From: Pseudomonas sp. UBA1879 | GTDB lineage: Bacteria > Pseudomonadota > Gammaproteobacteria > Pseudomonadales > Pseudomonadaceae | Length of the DNA: 64,000 nt | Assembly: GCF_002338065.1 (NCBI RefSeq) | Contig: NZ_DDHJ01000004.1 | Location: forward strand, 702,059-766,058 | Direction: 5' to 3' | In this document: in pieces, positions 35,067 to 44,908 of the stretch | Numbering within the stretch: the first letter of the stretch is position 1 | Layout: each line of letters starts with the position of its first letter | Notes under the pieces: model-generated | Told to the model about the DNA's origin: nothing | Databases searched by the model: none | Seen by the model: the letters and a program-made list of their open reading frames with translations, nothing else | Translations under genes and position numbers: made by a program

Positions 35067-37241
35067 TTAAACCGAGGGCGGGCCGACACGGCCCTTGCGC
35101 AGGGCTTCGACGACCAATTCTTTGGGGCCGTCTGCGACCACTTTGCCGTTGTCCAGTACCACCAGCCGGTCCACCAGGCTCAGCATCGACATGCGGTGGG
35201 TGACCAGCAGCAGTGTCTTGCCTTGCATCCGGTCGAACAGCTTGTGCCGCAGAACATCTTCGCTGGCGTTGTCCATGTGGCTGGTGGGCTCGTCGAGCAA
35301 CATGATCGGCGGATCGAGCAACAATGCCCGCGCCATCAGCACCGCTTGCCGCTGTCCGCCGGACAGCAACTGCCCGCGCTCACCGACCGGCCGGTCAAAG
35401 CCCAACGGGTGACTGCGTGCCAGCTCGGTCACCCCGGTCAGCTCCGCCACTTCGAGCATCCGCGCGTCGGTGACGTAGCGGGCGCCGAGGGTCAGGTTGT
35501 CCCGCAGGCTGCCCGCCAACAATGGCAGGTCGTGAGCGACGTAGCCCACTTGCTGACGCAAATCGGCCACGTCCAACTGACGCAGGTCCAACCCGTCGAG
35601 CAGCAGCTGGCCTTGGTCCGGCGCGTAGAACCCCATCATCAGGCGCGCCAGGGTGCTTTTACCGGAGCCGCTGCGGCCAATGATGCCGACGCGCTCGCCG
35701 GGTCTTATGCTGAGGCTGACGTCCTGCAGCGCTGCCGCCGTGCCCGGGCCGCCATACGCAAAACCGACGTTGACGGCCTGGATTTCACCTTTGAGCAGGG
35801 TGTGTTGCAGCGGGGTTTTGCCTGCTTCGCGCTCTTGAGGCAGGGCCATCAGGGCGTCGGTGCTTTTCATCGTGACCTGCGCCTGCTGGTAGCGCGTGAT
35901 CAGCCCCGCGATCTGCCCCAGCGGCGCCAGTACCCGACTGCCGAGCATGTAGCTGGCGACCAGTGCGCCGACGCTGAGGTTGCCGGCAATGATGATGTAC
36001 ACCCCGGCCACAATGGTCGCCATTCCGGAAAACTGCTGGATGAACAGCGTGCCGTTGCTGGCCAGCGCTGAAAGATCGCGGGCATGGCTGTCGAGGCGGG
36101 TGAGGGCGCCGTGGGTGGATTCCCATTTGTGCTGACGCTCGCTTTCGGCGCCGCAAGCCTTGAGGGTTTCCAGGCCGCCCAAGGTTTCCACCAACAGCCC
36201 CTGTCGCTCGGCCCCGAGCGCCAGACTGCGTTCCACGGTATCGCGCAGGCGAATCTGAATGATCCAGGCAAACAGGATCGTCACCGGGAACGCCACCAGC
36301 GGAATTACCACCAGCCAGCCGCCGAGCAAGCCAATCACCGCCAGCATCAACACAGCAAAGGGCAGGTCGATGATGCTGGTCAGCGTCACGGCGGTCAGGA
36401 ATTCCCGCAGGCCCTGAAAGTCGTGAATGCTTTGTGCGAAGCCGCCGATGGTGGTCGGGCGCGCTTTCATCGCCATGCCTGTGATGCGCTCGAACAGCGT
36501 GGCCGAGAGGATCACATCGGTTTTCTTCCCGGCCTTGTCCAGCAGGTGCGCGCGCACCAGGCGCAGAGTCAGTTCGAAGCCGGTGCCGATCAACAGCCCG
36601 ATCGCCAACACCCACAGGGTCGACGTCGCCTGATTGGGCACCACGCGGTCGTAGGTCTGCATGACGAACAGCGGCACCATCAGGCCCAGCAGGTTGATCA
36701 ACAGGCTCGCCAGAATCGCATCGCTGTACAGGCCGCGCGACAGTTTGAGCGTGTCGCGGAACCAGGCGTTGACCCTCGGCACCAGCGGCGCGCGCAAGTT
36801 TTCCAGCTCATGTCGCGGGCGGGCAAACAGGGCCTGACCGGTGTAAAGCGTTTGCAGCTCTTCGCGGCTGACCCGTTGCTCGCCACCGTCGGCTTCGCTC
36901 GGCAGAATCAGCGCGCGCCCATCGTCTTCCCATCGCCGGAGGATCGCGCAGCGCTTGCCCTTGAGCAGCAGCAACACGGGCAGGTTCAGGCCGTCGATGG
37001 CGCCAAGGTCGCGGCGCAGGATGCGCGCCTGCAGACCGGCGCGGGCAGCGGCGCGCGGCAGAAGATCGACGCTCAGCGACTGCTGCGCCAGGGGCAGGCC
37101 AGCGCTGAGGCTGCTGCGGCTGGCGCTGCAATCGTGGAGCCGACAGAGGATGAGCAAACCATCCAGCAGCGGGTCGTCGAAGTTCGAACGGGGGTCGAAC
37201 GGCTGAGCCGGTTCTAAATCAGGCAATTCCATGCTGGTCAC
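35067..37241 (-). CDS. lapB: Type I secretion ABC exporter (LapB-like)
   Basis: 724 residues from GTG 37241 with GGGAGAAG upstream. N-terminal C39-like domain (about 20-145) without the catalytic Cys, so not a peptidase; six-helix ABC membrane domain (about 165-450); nucleotide-binding domain with Walker A GRSGSGKST, signature LSGGQRQAV and Walker B IMLLDEPTSHMD. It energises export of the adhesin encoded across the divergent promoter region. Confidence 0.92.
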   Translation of the reverse strand: MTSMELPDLEPAQPFDPRSNFDDPLLDGLLILCRLHDCSASRSSLSAGLPLAQQSLSVDLLPRAAARAGLQARILRRDLGAIDGLNLPVLLLLKGKRCAILRRWEDDGRALILPSEADGGEQRVSREELQTLYTGQALFARPRHELENLRAPLVPRVNAWFRDTLKLSRGLYSDAILASLLINLLGLMVPLFVMQTYDRVVPNQATSTLWVLAIGLLIGTGFELTLRLVRAHLLDKAGKKTDVILSATLFERITGMAMKARPTTIGGFAQSIHDFQGLREFLTAVTLTSIIDLPFAVLMLAVIGLLGGWLVVIPLVAFPVTILFAWIIQIRLRDTVERSLALGAERQGLLVETLGGLETLKACGAESERQHKWESTHGALTRLDSHARDLSALASNGTLFIQQFSGMATIVAGVYIIIAGNLSVGALVASYMLGSRVLAPLGQIAGLITRYQQAQVTMKSTDALMALPQEREAGKTPLQHTLLKGEIQAVNVGFAYGGPGTAAALQDVSLSIRPGERVGIIGRSGSGKSTLARLMMGFYAPDQGQLLLDGLDLRQLDVADLRQQVGYVAHDLPLLAGSLRDNLTLGARYVTDARMLEVAELTGVTELARSHPLGFDRPVGERGQLLSGGQRQAVLMARALLLDPPIMLLDEPTSHMDNASEDVLRHKLFDRMQGKTLLLVTHRMSMLSLVDRLVVLDNGKVVADGPKELVVEALRKGRVGPPSV

Positions 37242-37277
37242 AGACTTCTCCCAGCGCTCGCGCGCTACGGTACTTCA

Positions 37278-38636
37278 CTACTTCAGGTCGGGCAGCCGGG
37301 CTTCGCTTTTGACTTCCGTCAAGGCGACGGCGGCGGCAGGCAGGACGACGCGCGCCTTGCTCAGCAGTTCGCCTTCGGTGGCCAGCACGCGGTACATCGA
37401 ATATTCCTCGGTGTAACGCAGTTCGGTGTAGCGGCGGGCGGCGTTGTACAGCTCGTTTTCGCTGTCCAGGAGGTCGAGCAGGGTGCGCTGACCGAGGCCG
37501 AACTGGTCCTGATACGCGGCGCGGACCTTGGTAGTGGTCTCGGCGTATTCACGGGCGATCGGGGTCTGCACACGGGCGTTGTTCATCGCGTTCCAGGCCA
37601 GCGACAGGTTCTCGTTGATCATGCGCAACGCGTTGTTGCGAATGTCCATGGCCTGGCCGGTCTTGTAGCTGTCCGAGTTGAGGCGGGCTTTGTCGCGGTT
37701 GCCGTTGAACAGGTTGTAGTTCATCACCACGGCGGCACGCCATTCGTTGTCGTGACCTTCTTCGCCAGCGATGTTGTTGTTCGCGCCGACCGCCAATTCA
37801 CCGTCGAAACGCGGGTAGAACGGCGACTTGGCGACTTCGTACTGTTTCTCGGCGGCGTTGACGTCAGCCTGGGCCGATTTCAGGTAGGAGTTGTTGACCA
37901 GCATGCTTTGCTTGGCGTCGGTCAGGCTCTTGGGCACTTCACCCTTGATCGACGGCGGCGCTTCCAGCTCATCGGGCATTCTGCCCACCGCGCTGAAGAA
38001 GTTGGCTTCGGCGTCGGCCAGATCGACTTGAGCGGTGTAGAAGTTGTTCTCGGCCAGGGCACGGCGGGCCTTGGATTGATCGCTGTCGGCGTTGCTGCCG
38101 ATGCCGCGATTGGTGCGCAGGCCAATCTGGTCGTTGATGCGCAAATGCGCCTGCAGGTTGTTCTTCGCCAAGTCCAGCAGCTCGCGGCGCTTGAGCACTT
38201 CGAGGTACACCTCGATGGCCCGCAGCGCGAGGTCTTCCGAGGTGCCGCGCAGGTAGTAGGCCCGAGAGTTGACCACCGCCTGGGTGCGGCCTACCTCGTT
38301 CTTGGTGTTGAACCCGTCGAACAGCATCTGCCGCAGGCGCAGCTCGGATTGGGTGTAGTTGAGGGTTTCTTCGTTGTGGTTGCGGCCGAAAGCGCGTGTG
38401 GTGGGGCTGTCGGTGTGTTCGCGACCGTAGGCAGCGACGAGATCGACGGTCGGCAGGTAGCCACCCTTGGCGATTTTGACGTCCTCGTCTGCAGACAATC
38501 GGTTGTTGAGGTTGGAATGAATCTCCGGGTGATTGTCGATGGTGTTCTGAATCGCCTGATTCAGCGACATGGCTTGCGCTTGAGCGCAGGCCACCGCCAA
38601 CACAACTGCACTGTACAGCGGGGTCAAATCGCGCAT
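37278..38636 (-). CDS. lapE: TolC-family outer-membrane channel of the type I system (LapE-like)
   Basis: 452 residues from ATG 38636, preceded by GGGAGAG. Signal peptide cleaved near AQA-MSL. The two repeats of the outer-membrane efflux protein family are visible, with LNQAIQNTIDNHPEIHS near the start and QFGLGQRTLLDLLDSENELYNAARRY near the end, typical of agglutination-type TolC proteins. First gene of the lapE-lapB-lapC-like operon. Confidence 0.9.
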   Translation of the reverse strand: MRDLTPLYSAVVLAVACAQAQAMSLNQAIQNTIDNHPEIHSNLNNRLSADEDVKIAKGGYLPTVDLVAAYGREHTDSPTTRAFGRNHNEETLNYTQSELRLRQMLFDGFNTKNEVGRTQAVVNSRAYYLRGTSEDLALRAIEVYLEVLKRRELLDLAKNNLQAHLRINDQIGLRTNRGIGSNADSDQSKARRALAENNFYTAQVDLADAEANFFSAVGRMPDELEAPPSIKGEVPKSLTDAKQSMLVNNSYLKSAQADVNAAEKQYEVAKSPFYPRFDGELAVGANNNIAGEEGHDNEWRAAVVMNYNLFNGNRDKARLNSDSYKTGQAMDIRNNALRMINENLSLAWNAMNNARVQTPIAREYAETTTKVRAAYQDQFGLGQRTLLDLLDSENELYNAARRYTELRYTEEYSMYRVLATEGELLSKARVVLPAAAVALTEVKSEARLPDLK

Positions 38637-39058
38637 GAAAAACTCTCCCTGAATGAATGTCGTGCCGCTCACGCCAAAAAACCGTCGAATCGGACTGCTA
38701 AAACCGTATCAGGTTTGTAACATCACAGCTAAGAACAACTTTCCGAAATGCTCAGACGTTTTTTTCATATGCCTTATTCCAAAAAAAACTTATGCCATTT
38801 TGCCGATTCAGGCGAAGGTGCTTTTCAAGAATTGCCTGTATTCAATGTTTTACAGGCGTCTTCGAGTCTATTAAGGCGTTTCAACGGAAATTTGACGACG
38901 TGCGATCAAGTGGTTTTTCGAGCAAAAAACTTGAAAAGATTCAGCGACATAAAATTGTCGCTGCGTGATAGCTCTTGGCTACCTCTGTGCGCATAAAGCA
39001 CATTTTCTGTTGGATTCGTAACATTTTTTGAGCCGGTGTGTGCAGCAAGGGAGTGGAT
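38637..39058. promoter_or_regulatory. AT-rich divergent promoter region of the adhesin and its secretion operon
   Basis: 422 bases separate the two start codons and are markedly AT-richer than flanking genes (for example TTTTTTTCATATGCC near 38758). Inside, CAGCGACA-TAAAAT-TGTCGCTG (38942-38963) is a perfect palindrome with 8-base arms, 96 bases before the adhesin ATG: an operator or leader-hairpin candidate. No known binding consensus was recognised. Confidence 0.55.
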
Positions 39059-42000
39059 ATGGCCAGGTTGATCGGTACCGTGCAGGCAGTTGTCGGGGAA
39101 GTTTTCGCGGTGGCCAGCGATGGCACCAAGCGATTGGTCGTCGAAGGTGACAAGGTGTATGCCGGCGAATCACTGGAAACCGGTGCGACCGGGGCGGTGG
39201 CCGTGCACCTGGCGAAAGGCGGTGAACTGACACTGGGACGCGACAGCAGCATGCCGCTGACGCCGGAGATCCTCGCCAATCACGCCACCCATGTGGACAC
39301 CCCCGATGCACCGGCGCCGAGCCAAGGGCAATTGGCCGACGTGCAGCAGTTGCAGCAACTGATCGCAGCCGGTGCCGACCCGAGCCAAGTCACCGACGCC
39401 CCGGCGGCGGGCACGGCCAATCCCGGTGGCTCGCCTTCGGCCTTGGGCGGTGGACACAGCTTCGTGCTGCTGACGGAAACCGCAGGCGTGGTCACCCCCG
39501 TCATCGGCTTCCCGACTGCGGGCATCACGCCCACGTTCATCGTGCCGGAAGGGGAAGTGGGCCGGTTCGACGATGGTGGTCCTGGCGCCGACCTGCCGCC
39601 CATCGTTACCCCGCCTGACGAGCCGCCGGTGGTCACGCTGCCACCGGATCAACCGCCGCCAGATCAACCGCCGCCGGATCAGCCGCCACCGGATCAGCCA
39701 CCACCGGTTCAACCTCCGCCAGACCAGCCACCGCCGGTCGATCCGCCGCCGCCACCCGTGAACAAGGGTGTGACGCTGGGCGGCAGTGAGGTCACCCTCA
39801 ACGAAGCCAACCTCGTCGACGGCAGCGCGCCGAACCCGGACGCCTTGACCCAGAATGGCGTGATCAAGGTCAGTGCCCCTGACGGCTTGCTGACCCTGAC
39901 CATTGGCGGCATCGACGTGGTGGTTAATGGCGTGTCGATGAGTTCGCCGCAGACCGTCACGCTGCCGTCCGGCAATACGCTGACGATCCTGGGCTACAAC
40001 CCCAGCACCGGCGAAGCCAGTTACACCTACACGCTCACGGGGCCGGAAACCCACAATCAAGGCGCGGGAACCGTCAACGACGAGCAAATCGCGGTGCATG
40101 CCGTGGACAGCAACGGCGACGTCGCCGATGGCAGCATCAACGTGCATGTGCTGGACGACGTGCCTCAGGCCACTGCCGATATCGGCTATGTCAAGGAAGG
40201 CGGCGAAACCAGCGGCAACATTCTTGCCAACGACCTGTCCGGCGCCGACGGCCCGGGTGCCGGCGGGCTGATCGTCGGCGTGCGTGCGGGCGATGACACC
40301 TCGACCCCGGTGTTCGGTGGCGTCGGCACCGTGATTCAAGGGCTCTACGGCACGTTGACCGTGGATGCCAGCGGCCAGGCGTCCTACGTCGCCAACCCCA
40401 ATGCCGGTGGCAACGGCGATGCCCAGGACATTTTCACCTACACCATTCGTGATGCCGACGGCGATACCAGCACCACCACGGTCACGGTCAACGTCTACCA
40501 CAACGATGGGGTGATCATCGGTGGCAGCGACTGCACCCTCAACGAAGCCAACTTGCCGGACGGCACCGACCCGAACGCCGCTGCGCTGACCCAGACCGGC
40601 ACGATCAAAATCACTGCGCCGGACGGTCTGCAAACCCTCACCGTTGGCGGCATCAACGTCGTCGAAAACGGCACGCCGCTGTCCTCGCCGCAATCGGTCA
40701 CCCTGCCATCAGGCAGCACCTTCACGGTGCTCAATTACGACCCGGCCACTGGCGAGGTTACCTACACCTACACCCTAAACGGCGCGGAAACCCACAATCA
40801 GGGAGACGGCACCCTCAATAACGAGCAGATCGCGGTGCACGCCGTGGACAACGACGGCGACACCGCGGACGGCAACATCAACGTCCACATCACCGACGAC
40901 GTGCCGCAAGCCACCGCCGACATCGGCTATGTCAAAGAAGGCGGCGAAACCAGCGGCAACATCCTGGCCAACGACCATGTCGGGGCCGATGGGCCAGGCG
41001 CGGGTGGCTTGATCGTTGGCGTGCGCGCGGGCGACGACACTTCGTCGCCCGTCTCGGGCGGGGTCGGCACAGTGATTCAGGGGCTCTACGGCACCCTGAC
41101 CGTGGATGCCAACGGCCAGGCGTCCTACATGGCCAATCCGAACTCCGGCGGCCAGGGCGACGTGAAGGACATTTTCACCTACAGCATTCGCGACGCGGAC
41201 GGCGACACCAGCACCACGACGATTACCGTCAACGTCTACCACAACGATGGCCCGTTCATTGGCGGCGGCGATTGCACGGTCGATGAAGGCAACCTGCCCG
41301 GTGGCTCGCACCCGAATGACGACGCTCTGACCCAGACCGGCACGATCAAAGTGACGGCACCGGATGGCGTGCAAAACCTGATCGTCGGCGGCATCGTTGT
41401 GATCGATCACGGCGTGCCGCTGTCATCGCCACAATCCACCACGCTGCCTTCGGGCAACACGCTGACCGTGCTGCATTACGACCCGAGCACCGGTGACGTG
41501 ACGTACACCTACACGCTGAATCAGGCGGAAAATCACAACCAGGGTGACGGCACCTCGCTGAGCGATCCGATTCCTGTGCACGCTGTGGACACCAACGGGG
41601 ACGTCCGCGACGGCACGGTTGTGGTCAAGATCCTCGACGACACGCCCCAGGCCCATTGCGACATCGGCACGGTCGTGGCCGGTGGCGATGTCAGCGGCAA
41701 CCTGCTGCTCAATGATTCGGCGGGCGCCGATGGGGCAGGCGCCAACGGTCTGATCATCGGGGTACGCGCAGGCAGCGACACAAACACCCCGGCCATCGGC
41801 GGTCTCAACACCGTGATCACCGGGTTGTACGGCACGTTGATTGTCGATGGCCAAGGCAACGCGACCTACCACAGCGATCCGTCACAGGTCGGGCCGCAAG
41901 GTGAGCAGGACGTGTTCACCTACACCATCCGTGACGCCGATGGCGACACCAGCACCACCACGGTCACCGTCAACGTGACCGCGCCATGCCCGCCCGTGGC

Positions 42001-44908
42001 CTGCAACGACCACGACGTCACCGTGCAGGAAAGCGCCCTCGACACCCACAAGGACGGCCAGGATCTGGCGCCAGGTCTCGTCACCGGCAGCCACCCCGGC
42101 TCCACGGCGGAAACCGGCAGTGGCAGCGTGGCCAACGCTGTGCAGGGCGGCACCGGCGCGCTGACCTTCGCCCTCGAAGGGGCGCAGAACGGCACCGTGC
42201 AAGGGCAGTACGGCGTACTGCACCTGAACACCGACGGCAGCTACACCTACACCCTGACCTCGGCGCCGCACACGACGCCGGCGGCCAATGACGGGCCGAA
42301 CGTGACCCATGAAGCGTTCAATTACACCGTCACCGATTCGCTGGGCCAGTCTTCGACGGCGCAGATCGTGGTCAACATCGTCGATGACCAGCCCCAGGCT
42401 GCCGACCTCGAAAAAACCGTGACCACGGACCCGGTCAACAGCAACCTGATGCTGATCGTCGACAACTCGGCGAGCATGAACGACGCCTCGGGTGTCAACG
42501 GTCTTTCTCGTCTGGGCCTGGAAAAACAGGCCATCGTCGCGTTGCTCGACAAATACGAAGCCCTCGGCGACGTGCGCGTGCAACTGGTGACGTTCAACAG
42601 CGAGGCGAACATCGGCAGTGATCAATGGGTCGATGTGGCCACCGCGAAGAACATGGTCAATGCGATCACTGCGGGCAATGGCACCAACTACGACGCCGCG
42701 CTGGCTTCGGCGCAACAGGCGTTCGTGCAGAAAGGCGCGCTCAGCGGGGCGCAGAACCTGGCGTACTTCTTTTCGGACGGCAACCCGACCGTTTCGCCAC
42801 AGCATTCCGATCCAGGTCGCGAGCCGAATCCGGCCCGTGGCGATGGCATCAGCCCAAGCGAAGAGGCCGTCTGGACTCACTTCCTCGACAGCCATGACAT
42901 CAACGCCTTCGCCATTGGCGTCGGCACTGACATCAGCAGCCAATACCTCAACCCTGTCGCCTACAACGGCGCCACCGGCAGCAATACCAGCGCGGTGATC
43001 GTCACCGACCTCGGCCAGCTGAACGCTGTGCTGACCGGCACTGTGCAAGGCGGCGTACAGGGCAGCCTGTTAGAGGGCGGCACCTTTGGCGCGGATCAAG
43101 GCTTCGTCAAATCCGTCAGCGTCGAGGGCACGACGTACACCTTCAATCCCCAGGCTCACAGCCACCAAGGCGGAATCACTGTCAGTGGCGGTCCGAACCA
43201 CAGCAGCTTCGAGGGCACCAGCCATACGCTCACGGTCACGGGCCAGCACGGCACGTTCGTGGTCAACATGAACACCGGCGACTACAGCTACACGCCCGCC
43301 GCCGGCCTCACGGAGTCGGCAACCGACACGATTCACTACGTGCTGGGCGATAACGACGGCGACCTCGCCGGTGCCAATCTTGTCGTGCATGTCGAAGCCA
43401 GCGCGCCGAGTACGCCGACGCCGGTCTACGACGCGCCGGTGGCAGTCGCTGACACTGTCATCACCAACCTAAGCGGCTCGAGCATCGTCATTCCTGGCGC
43501 TGCGCTGGTAGCCAACGACGTATCGGGCAATGGCGGTGCGCTGACGGTGTCGCCGGGCAGCTTCACCACGGGCTGGAGCGCGCGGGGTGCAGACTTCAAG
43601 GCCGGTTCCCTCAAGACGATCCATTTCAACGGCCAGTCCGATACGGACGTGAACCAGCTGAAAAACCTCAACCGCAGCGACTTCTTCAGCAACACCGCGA
43701 CGACCGCGATGTTGGTGATCAGCGGGTTCCTCGGGGCGGTCAACGCTTCGCCGTCCAACGCTCAGGACTTGTACAGCGTGCAGTTGAAGGCGGGTGAAAC
43801 GGTCACGGTCGATCACAATCTGACCAATGACGTGCTAGGCATGGCCTGGCAATTCGAAGACGGCACCGCCCACGGCCTTGGCGACGGCGGCACCTTCACC
43901 GCGAGCGAAGACGGTACTTACCGCCTGATCGTGGTCAATCAGGCCGACGCGGATGTTCAGGGCAATTACGAGCTGCACCTGTCCATCGACACGGCGGCGG
44001 TCAATACCACGCCGGATGTGCAAAGCGCCTACACCGTTACCGATGCCCACGGCAACAGCAGCACGGCCCCCCTCGACATTAGCCATCAAGACGGCCACGT
44101 TGTGGTCGGCACGGCGGGCGATGACGTGCTGGTCGGGGCCGCCAACAGCGAGCTGCATGGCGGCGACGGCAATGACGTGCTGGTGGCCGGGCCGGGCAAT
44201 AACGAGCTGTTCGGTGACAACGGCAACGACACGCTTTTCAGCGGATCGGGCAATGACCTGCTCGACGGCGGCGCAGGCACCAACACCGCCGACTACTCGC
44301 TGGCGACGGCAGGGGTGACCGTGAGCACCGCCGAAACGGGCCCGCAGCACACGGGCGGGGCGGGCACAGACACCCTGGTCAACATCCAGAACCTCATCGG
44401 CTCCAACTACAACGATCACCTGACCGGGGATTCGGGCAGCAACGTGTTGAATGGCGGCTTGGGCAATGACGTCCTCAACGGTGGGGCAGGGGATGACATC
44501 CTCATCGGCGGACCGGGCAATAACACCCTGACCGGTGGGCAGGGTCACGACACCTTCCTTTATCAGGCAGGCAATACCGGGCACGACACGATCACCGACT
44601 TCAACTTCGGTATCGACAAGCTGGACCTGTCGCAACTGCTGCAAGGCGAACACGGGGACGCGAACTCGCTGGAGAACTTCCTGCACTTCAGCGTCAGCGG
44701 CAACGGCGCTTCGCTGGTGTCCTCGATTGATGTCAGCAGCGTGGCGGGCGGCGCCGCAACGCAAACCATCGACCTGGCGGGCGTCAATCTGGCTCAGCAT
44801 TACGGCGTCACCCCCGGGGCCGGAGGCGCCATTGCCGGAGGCGCCGACACCGCGTCGATCATCAACGGCATGCTCGGCGATCATTCGCTGAAAGTGGATA
44901 CGGTGTGA
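39059..44908 (+). CDS. LapA-family RTX adhesin, type I secreted, with vWA domain
   Basis: 1,949 residues from ATG 39059 (GGGAGTGGAT upstream). Order: N-terminal retention module (1-140) like LapA, with a LapG-type site PAAG at 115-118; Pro/Gln/Asp-rich linker (about 176-235); three 247-residue tandem repeats (about 237-977) of the BIG/cadherin-like kind; a VCBS-like domain; a von Willebrand A domain (about 1125-1320) with MIDAS motif DNSAS; another VCBS-like domain; a PPC-like domain (about 1530-1650); RTX nonapeptides GGXGXDXXX (about 1684-1840); and a type I C-terminal secretion domain ending LKVDTV. No lapD or lapG gene is in the window. Named by family, since LapA, MapA and others share this plan. 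Confidence 0.9.
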   Translation: MARLIGTVQAVVGEVFAVASDGTKRLVVEGDKVYAGESLETGATGAVAVHLAKGGELTLGRDSSMPLTPEILANHATHVDTPDAPAPSQGQLADVQQLQQLIAAGADPSQVTDAPAAGTANPGGSPSALGGGHSFVLLTETAGVVTPVIGFPTAGITPTFIVPEGEVGRFDDGGPGADLPPIVTPPDEPPVVTLPPDQPPPDQPPPDQPPPDQPPPVQPPPDQPPPVDPPPPPVNKGVTLGGSEVTLNEANLVDGSAPNPDALTQNGVIKVSAPDGLLTLTIGGIDVVVNGVSMSSPQTVTLPSGNTLTILGYNPSTGEASYTYTLTGPETHNQGAGTVNDEQIAVHAVDSNGDVADGSINVHVLDDVPQATADIGYVKEGGETSGNILANDLSGADGPGAGGLIVGVRAGDDTSTPVFGGVGTVIQGLYGTLTVDASGQASYVANPNAGGNGDAQDIFTYTIRDADGDTSTTTVTVNVYHNDGVIIGGSDCTLNEANLPDGTDPNAAALTQTGTIKITAPDGLQTLTVGGINVVENGTPLSSPQSVTLPSGSTFTVLNYDPATGEVTYTYTLNGAETHNQGDGTLNNEQIAVHAVDNDGDTADGNINVHITDDVPQATADIGYVKEGGETSGNILANDHVGADGPGAGGLIVGVRAGDDTSSPVSGGVGTVIQGLYGTLTVDANGQASYMANPNSGGQGDVKDIFTYSIRDADGDTSTTTITVNVYHNDGPFIGGGDCTVDEGNLPGGSHPNDDALTQTGTIKVTAPDGVQNLIVGGIVVIDHGVPLSSPQSTTLPSGNTLTVLHYDPSTGDVTYTYTLNQAENHNQGDGTSLSDPIPVHAVDTNGDVRDGTVVVKILDDTPQAHCDIGTVVAGGDVSGNLLLNDSAGADGAGANGLIIGVRAGSDTNTPAIGGLNTVITGLYGTLIVDGQGNATYHSDPSQVGPQGEQDVFTYTIRDADGDTSTTTVTVNVTAPCPPVACNDHDVTVQESALDTHKDGQDLAPGLVTGSHPGSTAETGSGSVANAVQGGTGALTFALEGAQNGTVQGQYGVLHLNTDGSYTYTLTSAPHTTPAANDGPNVTHEAFNYTVTDSLGQSSTAQIVVNIVDDQPQAADLEKTVTTDPVNSNLMLIVDNSASMNDASGVNGLSRLGLEKQAIVALLDKYEALGDVRVQLVTFNSEANIGSDQWVDVATAKNMVNAITAGNGTNYDAALASAQQAFVQKGALSGAQNLAYFFSDGNPTVSPQHSDPGREPNPARGDGISPSEEAVWTHFLDSHDINAFAIGVGTDISSQYLNPVAYNGATGSNTSAVIVTDLGQLNAVLTGTVQGGVQGSLLEGGTFGADQGFVKSVSVEGTTYTFNPQAHSHQGGITVSGGPNHSSFEGTSHTLTVTGQHGTFVVNMNTGDYSYTPAAGLTESATDTIHYVLGDNDGDLAGANLVVHVEASAPSTPTPVYDAPVAVADTVITNLSGSSIVIPGAALVANDVSGNGGALTVSPGSFTTGWSARGADFKAGSLKTIHFNGQSDTDVNQLKNLNRSDFFSNTATTAMLVISGFLGAVNASPSNAQDLYSVQLKAGETVTVDHNLTNDVLGMAWQFEDGTAHGLGDGGTFTASEDGTYRLIVVNQADADVQGNYELHLSIDTAAVNTTPDVQSAYTVTDAHGNSSTAPLDISHQDGHVVVGTAGDDVLVGAANSELHGGDGNDVLVAGPGNNELFGDNGNDTLFSGSGNDLLDGGAGTNTADYSLATAGVTVSTAETGPQHTGGAGTDTLVNIQNLIGSNYNDHLTGDSGSNVLNGGLGNDVLNGGAGDDILIGGPGNNTLTGGQGHDTFLYQAGNTGHDTITDFNFGIDKLDLSQLLQGEHGDANSLENFLHFSVSGNGASLVSSIDVSSVAGGAATQTIDLAGVNLAQHYGVTPGAGGAIAGGADTASIINGMLGDHSLKVDTV
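39586..39760 (+). repeat. Proline-rich tandem repeat within the adhesin
   Basis: Repeats of CCGCCACCGGATCAG type encode DQPPP units about ten times over. The tract separates the retention module from the extracellular repeats and is a likely site of length variation. Confidence 0.8.
39767..41989 (+). repeat. Three tandem 741-bp repeats within the adhesin
   Basis: Units start near 39767, 40508 and 41249, an exact 741-base period. Each encodes GG-(S/G)-(E/D)-C/V-TLNEANL..., TYTYTLNGAETHNQG and TADIGYVKEGGETSGNIL. Repeats 1 and 2 are closest; the third has diverged most. Confidence 0.9.

Noticed and set aside
39586..39760. Minisatellite as a mobile element
   Set aside because: It is an in-frame proline-rich linker of the adhesin, with no flanking duplications.
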